From the NCBI GenBank assembly GCA_963837755.1, contig CAWIOP010000005.1:1-64000 (forward strand): a DNA stretch of 64,000 nt. The letters are read 5' to 3'. This DNA is from JADGHX01 sp963837755 (GTDB taxonomy: Bacteria; Pseudomonadota; Gammaproteobacteria; Steroidobacterales; Steroidobacteraceae). This document shows, one piece after another, positions 59,501 through 64,000 of the stretch (position 1 is the stretch's first letter; each line of letters starts with the position of its first letter). The notes beneath the pieces are model-generated. The model was not told the origin of the DNA. It did not search any database and saw only the letters and a list, made by a program, of their open reading frames with translations. Both the position numbers and the translations under genes were made by a program.

Positions 59501-62203
59501 AAGGGCACGAAGACGTCGTGCGCGTGCACCGACAGCGCGCAGGTGATGGTCACCGTGCACAGCAGGCACTGGCGCGCGGTGCCGAAGGACAGCGTGAGGG
59601 TCGTTCTCCTGAAAGCGCAGTACGCAACATCGGCCGGCGACATGTTCGGCCGACGCGATGCTTCGAGCGTTCCGCCGCTGCCGGCGGGCTGGGATGCCTC
59701 GCTGGTCGCGGACCAGGCGGCACCCAACGGAAACTGGATGGGCGCGGGCGGGGAGTGGTCGTACGCCGACGCCGTTCCATTTCGCGCGCTGCCGGCCGAT
59801 CTCGACGCGAACAATCCGCAGGTGGTCACGTTCAACGTAAACCTCGCGGCTCCCGATGCCAGCAAGTGGGAACAGCGCGGATGGCTGCTGCTCGCGGTGG
59901 TGCTGTCGACCGACGATCCGCTGGTGCGCAATCCGCCGGTCGTTGCCGAAACGGACGTCGCGAAGCTCGTGAGGAAGGATCCGCACGTCGCGGCCCGTTC
60001 AGTGCGCAAGGCCGTGCAGCTCGCGGAACCCATCTCGGTGTACGCGGGCATCGACGTCTACGCGTACCCGCCCGGAGCGACGATGGACCTCATCTGGTCC
60101 AGGTCGAACATCATGTGGACTGGCCTCTGGCTCGCCCGCGTGGCACAGGCCCCGACGGAAAACCCTGAGGTCGCATATGGGGGCGCGCCGGCAGGCCCGT
60201 TCAGCTCGCCCACATTTACCTCGGGATGCTTCATCGTTCCTCCCACACCCGCGCCGCCGGGGCTGCCCGCGCCGCCTCCGCGGCCCGTGCTCGATGTATT
60301 CCGGGGCCACGCCGACCAGTCGTGGCAGAACAGATGGCGGGACATCGTGCCGCACTTCGGAGTGATGCCGATGTACTTCGGCCACCAGGATCCGCACAAC
60401 GTCGAGCCGGATACGGCAAAGGCTTTCGACGCACCCGTCCCCCTCAACACGCTGGGCTGGCGGCCGAAGGGCCCGTTCGACCTGCGCAAGGAGATCGGCG
60501 AGGACAACGCGGCGGATGCGGTCGTCAAGGCGCGCATCGCCAACATCCCGCCTGGCGCGGTGATCTATCTGGACTGGGAATGGGGGAACCTCAATTGGGT
60601 GCTGAGCACCATCGTTGCCCCGATAACGGTCGTGGCCTCGGCGAAAGAGTACTGCGTGGCGTTCTTTCGCAAGCTCACGGAATCGGGATACCGCCCCGGC
60701 GTGTACTGCCGGGCCGCCGTCTCGCCGATTCTGCGGGAAGAGTGTCCCGGCCTCTTCGTGTGGCATGTCGGTAACGCGAACCCGATGCCCAATCCGCCTG
60801 TTCACACTGCTGTGGGGGCCGGAGTCAACCAGCTGTTCCTGGACACGACGACGGCATTCGTAGACAGCCATCCGCAAACGATCGCGCGTCAGTGGCGGCT
60901 CGACTACGTACCACCGGCCAATCCGACGACCCTGAACGTCGGGATCGATCTCAACATCTCCATCGTGGAAGACCCCGCATTCCCCGAGCGGCGGTTGATG
61001 ACGCAGCGTGTTTCCGGCGGCAAGGTCTCTGTCACCGCATCTGCCCCGGCGGCGTGCGCCATCTACAGCGTTCGCGCCGGGCGGCCGGTGGTGGCCACAT
61101 GGTCACCGGGCGCTTCGGGCGCGAGAGCGAAGCCCGTCGACGATCAATTGCCCCATGCGTGGAACCCGTATTCCGTTCCCGCGGCCGTGCGGATTCCCGC
61201 GACACCGTTGCAGGCACCGCTGGTCACGCCAGACCCGACCGATCTGTTCCTGGCGCTCGCCAGCAGCACCGCGGAAGGCCGGGAGATCTGGCGGCTGCAG
61301 GCGCTGCGTCGAGCGCCTGGGCGGCAGTGGGAACATGAAACGCTGGCCGATGCGGGATTTCCGATCGACCCGCTGCCCGGCGTCGTGGCGACGAGACGAT
61401 CGGACCCTTCCATCGAAGCATTCGTTGTCGATGACCGCGCGGGCACGATCGCGGGCGCACGCTGGGATCCGAAGAAAAGCAGATGGTCGAGACTCTCGAC
61501 GCTGGTCGATGCGCCTGGGCAGCCCGCAACGGCGTCCGTGCGTCGTACCAACCGGGCCGCCGCGGTCAGCCGTGATGTGGGATTGGCGGATCTGTTCTAT
61601 GTCGGCGTCGATGGGCGCATCCGCACCACCTCTTCAACAGCCGCGACGGAGGACGATCTTCTGCGGTGGAGCGCCGCGATACCGATCGGCGATCCCAACG
61701 TGCGAGTGCATCCGTTCGCGAACCTCGCGGTCGTGAGTCGCGCGCCGGGTCGGATGGAAGTTTTTTTCCTCGGCATTCCGCAACCGCCCGCGCCGCAGGA
61801 GTGGCATCTCTACTGCATCCCATGGACCGCCGCGGGCTGGGTCGCCGGCGCGGACACCGCCCAGATCGCCGACCCGGTTTCAGCGCTCGACCCGCTCGTC
61901 TCGATTGCGGCGTGCAGCCTGGACGCCGACTCGATCGACGTGTTCGTCGCGGGCCTCGACGGATCGCTCTACAACCGGCGCTTCACTCAGCAGCCCGTTG
62001 CCAGGTGGTCCGCGCTCACACGGGTGCCCACCGCGGTGGCCAACATGCGAATCGGCTCGGTTGATGGGGCCTGCTGCCCCGACGCGAATCGGGTAGTAGT
62101 CGTCACAACGGGTCGCGACGGAGCCGTCTACGCCGCGCAACGTGCCAATGCCGGTGCCGCATTTGCGCCTCTCGAGAGTGTGACGACGCTCGGCCTGCCG
62201 TGA
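56519..62203 (+). CDS. BNR-repeat / DUF1906-like / lectin-like multidomain protein
   Basis: An 1,894-aa protein. Residues about 50-830 contain repeats of the BNR/Asp-box type (for example SALGGLWYSEDGGGRW, QKSTDGGATWSDL and VVYAGTDEGVWKG), which build beta-propellers. Residues about 900-1,300 are beta-rich. Around residue 1,350, AVIYLDWEWGNLNW and YRPGVYCRA resemble the glycoside-hydrolase-like DUF1906 fold. The last 320 residues show propeller-like strands such as DLFLALASSTAEGREIWRL, similar to fucose-binding lectins. There is no signal peptide. It is the last gene of the operon and is joined to the previous one by an ATGA overlap. Carbohydrate binding or processing is a reasonable guess. 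Confidence 0.7.
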   Translation: MTRTVKPRAGVPDFPAAPGAVAPLVADADVWVPLGPAVTLRGDARTRPRVSGRFTALAVHQNGLRVYAGSALGGLWYSEDGGGRWMALDFYSSTRNAAGARVFTDANVVGAIAVEWGATAVDDVVYVGTGENPATGLARIDNVVRGVGIRRAVNPVGRTRGAVPAPVVAEPVGPAADPWQVEAPTLSGVLVNRLARDERAPAGEVWAATSLGLYKRGTVAAVTAWQLVNTGLGAVEIADVVVMPGIAAEPRRIYAATVDGRVARSVDGTVWVAVALPPIAAPAGRPALKAITRMRLAAANIAAHAVVYALADGPRLWRIDGDVAKVVTGLPSELFADRPVDDSQPSGMALAVHPNTDGTHPDLIMVGGQLARLPAGAQQAALYKGNVTLSGANWEFAHGAAVGGLPPEWVGDRVPKGIRALAWIRGPGAPAATHVWVACDGGLFRSDADGGLRSFKPRNSGLAAIECTQIAQAPGSEAVLLLSTRSSGILRRVSGETWEVSLPGARGGVAIDGLDANRMYAQVSNGSWQKSTDGGATWSDLLFMTNGPGAWASARKAEIDTSAPVSQLALLSEAGSERGTQLALGTDRVWYTDETLTRAARNTSRSGWVTLPTASDPYSAAAPNRAQDRLNEAVLVTRWGSATRLYALTRKGVYFFERNAAAAWTMTQLYDQEKAHRNWKGKVPAGEIPADLPLTAFAVHETLNGKGTLYVGTSGAHTESHVWWFDGVGTWVGTGLKLDSPVYALAVDPLIPEVVYAGTDEGVWKGRLNALAAGGRAWTWTRYSTGLPEAPCVDLLISAPETGQQRFLRAALAGRGVWEVAVGAHMQAPDVYLRSHAYEARRAGVPAGGPRSPFVDPEIVMYTSAHPQVRLDASPDIRVWRAAAAAAPSPVRLPVVPAAAGRPLAAANFDAFDAWLLRSALRARGEDVDLDGDWTTGSDAALLNQRNALFPAAAPTDAALWTALVAGNALACDNTPPDHADAARHVPDEPDRWLKGTKTSCACTDSAQVMVTVHSRHWRAVPKDSVRVVLLKAQYATSAGDMFGRRDASSVPPLPAGWDASLVADQAAPNGNWMGAGGEWSYADAVPFRALPADLDANNPQVVTFNVNLAAPDASKWEQRGWLLLAVVLSTDDPLVRNPPVVAETDVAKLVRKDPHVAARSVRKAVQLAEPISVYAGIDVYAYPPGATMDLIWSRSNIMWTGLWLARVAQAPTENPEVAYGGAPAGPFSSPTFTSGCFIVPPTPAPPGLPAPPPRPVLDVFRGHADQSWQNRWRDIVPHFGVMPMYFGHQDPHNVEPDTAKAFDAPVPLNTLGWRPKGPFDLRKEIGEDNAADAVVKARIANIPPGAVIYLDWEWGNLNWVLSTIVAPITVVASAKEYCVAFFRKLTESGYRPGVYCRAAVSPILREECPGLFVWHVGNANPMPNPPVHTAVGAGVNQLFLDTTTAFVDSHPQTIARQWRLDYVPPANPTTLNVGIDLNISIVEDPAFPERRLMTQRVSGGKVSVTASAPAACAIYSVRAGRPVVATWSPGASGARAKPVDDQLPHAWNPYSVPAAVRIPATPLQAPLVTPDPTDLFLALASSTAEGREIWRLQALRRAPGRQWEHETLADAGFPIDPLPGVVATRRSDPSIEAFVVDDRAGTIAGARWDPKKSRWSRLSTLVDAPGQPATASVRRTNRAAAVSRDVGLADLFYVGVDGRIRTTSSTAATEDDLLRWSAAIPIGDPNVRVHPFANLAVVSRAPGRMEVFFLGIPQPPAPQEWHLYCIPWTAAGWVAGADTAQIADPVSALDPLVSIAACSLDADSIDVFVAGLDGSLYNRRFTQQPVARWSALTRVPTAVANMRIGSVDGACCPDANRVVVVTTGRDGAVYAAQRANAGAAFAPLESVTTLGLP

Positions 62204-62519
62204 GCAGGGCACTTGCGCACCGCATACCCATCCGTGGCACAGACCGCACTGCTCTCACCCAAGTCCAACCCCTGCGTCGAGGCGCGGAGAAATCCGTCCT
62301 CGTGTGCCCAAGGCGCGAGGCGGCGCAAGCCACTCGAGTGCTGCTGAGGGAAACGAAGTGAGCGGCTAAGCGGTTGAGTTAGCTGGCATTCACGGAGTCT
62401 CACAAACCCACATACCCGCAAATCTACCCCGGCTGGATCCACGGCTGTCTAAGCGCCGCCCGCCCGCGCGCTAACGCGGACGAGCGGCTGTCCGCAGCAC
62501 ACCTGCATTGAGGTGCACC
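62204..62519. other. Intergenic region after giant operon
   Basis: No gene seen. It holds two small inverted repeats: GCGGAC/GTCCGC (62476-62481 / 62490-62495), and CACCT/AGGTG (62500-62504 / 62511-62515). The latter would bury the likely Shine-Dalgarno GAGG of the next gene, so it might limit its translation. Confidence 0.4.
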
Positions 62520-62834
62520 ATGGGTTCCAAACGCCGTAATTCTAGCCGGCCGTCGAAGGCTGGCGTGTCTCCGTCCACTGAGCGCCAGACAATTCCAACC
62601 GCTACCAAGCCGGGTCGGCCGCCGACCGATTTCGACGCGCTTCTATGTCGGTTCTCCGACGCGATGTCGGTTCTGGCGACAGCAACGCGCTCCCTGAGCC
62701 GTGCTCAAGAAGACCTCCCGTCGACTCCCGAGCACGACATTGGTGAGGAAATTGTCACGCTCGAAGCCGGCGTGAGCGCTTTGCGCGCCGCCTACAACGA
62801 CCTGGACGTCGCAATTCGGGAGCTACGCTCATGA
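62520..62834 (+). CDS. Small hypothetical protein
   Basis: A 104-aa protein. The first 35 residues are basic and Ser/Thr/Pro-rich, the remainder is two or three amphipathic helices (FSDAMSVLATATRSLSRAQEDL and IVTLEAGVSALRAAYNDLDVAIREL), likely coiled coil. The ATG at 62520 has TGAGG upstream. Its stop overlaps the start of a second small gene, which implies a two-gene unit. No family recognised. Confidence 0.5.
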   Translation: MGSKRRNSSRPSKAGVSPSTERQTIPTATKPGRPPTDFDALLCRFSDAMSVLATATRSLSRAQEDLPSTPEHDIGEEIVTLEAGVSALRAAYNDLDVAIRELRS

Positions 62835-62995
62835 GCGAGCAAACCGAAGATGCTTTCGCCGCCCTGACAGAGCGGTGGCGCGCACGAGCGAGAGATCTGA
62901 TGGCGAAAGCTGAACAAGTGCGGCGGCCCGCCGAAATTGTGCGTTTGACGGCAATGGCGTCCACGCTCGAATGGGCGGCCAGCGACCTCTCCTAG
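62831..62995 (+). CDS. Small hypothetical protein overlapping the previous gene
   Basis: A 54-aa reading frame (MSEQTEDAFAALTERWRAR) starting in an ATGA overlap with the preceding gene and ending at TAG 62993-62995. It is predicted to be almost wholly helical. The overlap and the codon use, with G/C in third positions, support a real gene despite the size. Confidence 0.5.
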   Translation: MSEQTEDAFAALTERWRARARDLMAKAEQVRRPAEIVRLTAMASTLEWAASDLS

Positions 62996-63100
62996 TTCGC
63001 AAAGAATCCGCAAATGGCAAGTCTGTTAGTCGCCGCGAACGACGAAAAAATGGGCGAAGCAGGCGGGTAGCTGAGCCGATCGAAAGCAACAGTTGCGGGA

Positions 63101-63128
63101 GGGAGGTGCCGCCGTCGGCGGCCCTCCC
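63101..63128. terminator. Strong hairpin, terminator candidate
   Basis: GGGAGG-T-GCCGCC (63101-63113) pairs with GGCGGCCCTCCC (63117-63128), one bulged T and loop GTC, followed by only TT. It separates the two small genes from the higBA module. Confidence 0.5.
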
Positions 63129-63165
63129 TTCTGCGCTGCGACCCGTGAGACACTTTCTTGTTCTC

Positions 63166-63184
63166 TGTATCGTGAGGCGATACA
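63166..63184. promoter_or_regulatory. HigBA operator-like inverted repeat
   Basis: TGTATCG (63166-63172) and CGATACA (63178-63184) lie immediately before the higB start. HigA-type antitoxins repress their operon through such repeats. TTGTTC (63158-63163) and TACACT (63181-63186) are 17 apart, but a start site there would fall inside higB, so the promoter is left open. Confidence 0.55.
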
Positions 63185-63187
63185 CTT

Positions 63188-63466
63188 ATGATCAAGAGTT
63201 TCCGACATGCTGGCCTGAAGCGGTTCTTTGAGACAGGCTCCAAGGCCGGCATCCAGCCGAAGCACGCGAAGCGGCTTCGCCTGCAGTTGGGTCAACTGGA
63301 TGCGGCCATCGGGCCGGATGACATGGATCGGCCTGGTTGGCGCTTCCACCCGCTGAAGGGCCAACTCGCAGGCCACTTCTCCGTATGGGTCGACGAAAAT
63401 TGGCGACTCACGTTCAGGTTCGAAGGCACGAACGCCGTGCTGGTGGATTACCAGGACTATCACTGA
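63188..63466 (+). CDS. HigB toxin, RelE superfamily mRNA interferase
   Basis: A 92-aa toxin with the canonical start IKSFRHAGLKRFFETGS and the core HPLKGQLAGHFSVWVDENWRL, ending in VDYQDYH. HigB cleaves mRNA on the ribosome and is held inactive by HigA. The arrangement toxin first, antitoxin second with a 9-base gap is the higBA order. The gene is full length. Confidence 0.88.
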   Translation: MIKSFRHAGLKRFFETGSKAGIQPKHAKRLRLQLGQLDAAIGPDDMDRPGWRFHPLKGQLAGHFSVWVDENWRLTFRFEGTNAVLVDYQDYH

Positions 63467-63475
63467 GAGGTCGAT

Positions 63476-63811
63476 ATGGTACGCATGCATAACCCGCCAC
63501 ATCCGGGCGAGATTCTTCAAGATACGGTGCTCCGCGAGGATGGCGGTATTACCGTTACGGAGTTCGCGAAGCGGCTCGGTGTTTCGCGCGTGGCACTCTC
63601 ACGAGTAGTCAATGGAAAGGCTGCCGTGAGTGCGGAGTTGGCGATCCGCTTGGCCGCGGCGCTCCGGGGTTCAGCGGAGTCGTGGCTGCGTATGCAGCTC
63701 GCTTACGACCTCTGGCACGCACAGAAGAAGGCACGCCCGAAGATCGAACCACTTGATACGCGAACGGGCTCTAAACCTCATAAACATGCCCGTGCGGGCT
63801 TGAGGCCGTGA
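63476..63811 (+). CDS. HigA antitoxin, XRE family
   Basis: A 111-aa HigA with the family start HNPPHPGEIL and an HTH at about residues 27-50 (VTEFAKRLGVSRVALSRVVNG), then ELAIRLAAALRGSAESWLRMQ. It neutralises HigB and represses the operon, presumably at the repeat in 63166-63184. The C-terminal 20 residues beyond the usual end are basic. ATG 63485 is an alternative start. The stop overlaps the GTG of the next gene. Confidence 0.88.
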   Translation: MVRMHNPPHPGEILQDTVLREDGGITVTEFAKRLGVSRVALSRVVNGKAAVSAELAIRLAAALRGSAESWLRMQLAYDLWHAQKKARPKIEPLDTRTGSKPHKHARAGLRP

Positions 63812-64000
63812 AGGGTGCATCTCCGTTGCGATATCCAGGGGGCAAGTGGCGCTGGGAGCGTTACTTCCATCGGATAGTCTCTCTAAACGATTTGGGCAGA
63901 CCGACGTACGTTGAGCCGTACGCGGGCGGCGCAAGCCTGGCGCTTTCGCTGTTGTTCGGTGGAACGGTGTCTGAGGTCCATCTGAATGACCTCGATCGAT
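63808..64000 (+). CDS. DNA adenine methylase, D12 class (partial, cut by window end)
   Basis: The GTG at 63808 overlaps the higA stop. The 64 residues present contain LRYPGGKWR, the SAM-binding start of Dam/D12-class N6-adenine methyltransferases, and VEPYAGGASLALSLLF, the FxGxG-type motif I. The catalytic DPPY lies beyond the window. A methylase fused to a toxin-antitoxin operon by overlap suggests co-expression, perhaps with a restriction gene outside. Confidence 0.8.
   Translation, partial: MKGASPLRYPGGKWRWERYFHRIVSLNDLGRPTYVEPYAGGASLALSLLFGGTVSEVHLNDLDR

Noticed and set aside
63158..63186. Promoter TTGTTC-17-TACACT for higBA
   Set aside because: Spacing is ideal, but transcription would start inside higB, whose canonical N-terminus begins at 63188. 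Only the inverted repeat is retained.
1..64000. Insertion sequences or transposases
   Set aside because: No transposase motif was recognised on either strand. Mobility genes seen are limited to MobC, the relaxase and the tyrosine integrase.

Overview
The window is GC-rich throughout and has the gene style of a proteobacterium. A tRNA-Lys(CTT) 3' fragment, HigBA, AbiE and HipA relics, and a GMC oxidoreductase fit a gammaproteobacterium best, but nothing here fixes the species. It splits into a mobile defence island (about 1-32,430), a patch of decayed toxin-antitoxin and ATPase genes (about 32,430-39,200), a 23-kb operon of giant uncharacterised proteins (39,210-62,203), and the start of a second accessory cluster (62,520-64,000).

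Island, left part. A beta-class DNA methyltransferase and two unknown small genes each sit just behind the same nested stem structure (6-127, 1011-1144, 1790-1924). Two helices change sequence between copies but keep pairing, so this looks like a repeated structured leader. Next come two imperfect 297-bp tandem units carrying twelve 16-bp sites (2806-3373), then a MobC-like protein and a MOBP-type relaxase. The element is therefore probably mobilisable.

Island, defence part. A small XRE regulator precedes a complete type 2 BREX (Pgl) set in canonical order: pglW, pglX, pglY, pglZ, brxD, brxHI. The genes are joined by short stop/start overlaps. Many carry one-base frameshifts, mostly insertions, with coding sense resuming at once and no nonsense substitutions noticed. 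I count about 17 in the window, which suggests insertion-biased sequencing error or very recent decay. Directly behind brxHI and in the same direction lie a C2H2-finger protein, a coiled-coil protein and an Hsp70-type ATPase with a C-terminal cysteine cluster. A convergent pair follows: a GmrSD-like DUF262/HNH protein and a helical-repeat protein. A tyrosine integrase and a tRNA-Lys 3' fragment (32,382-32,429) close the island.

Middle. A GMC oxidoreductase, an intact AAA/DUF4143 ATPase, an internally deleted paralogue, a broken AbiEi/AbiEii pair with a surviving operator-like inverted repeat, and a HipA relic. Two more copies of the tRNA terminal 12-mer suggest stacked or failed integrations.

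Right. Six tightly coupled genes encode proteins of 215, about 3,300 (one gene with an apparent frameshift), 623, 344, 1,281 and 1,894 aa. They include a DUF6603-like giant with a degenerate lipase-like segment, and a protein combining BNR-type propeller repeats, a DUF1906-like domain and a lectin-like C-terminus. No signal peptides are evident. Function is unknown; it is the largest unexplained system in the window. The end holds two small unknown genes, a HigBA module and the start of a D12-class adenine methylase.
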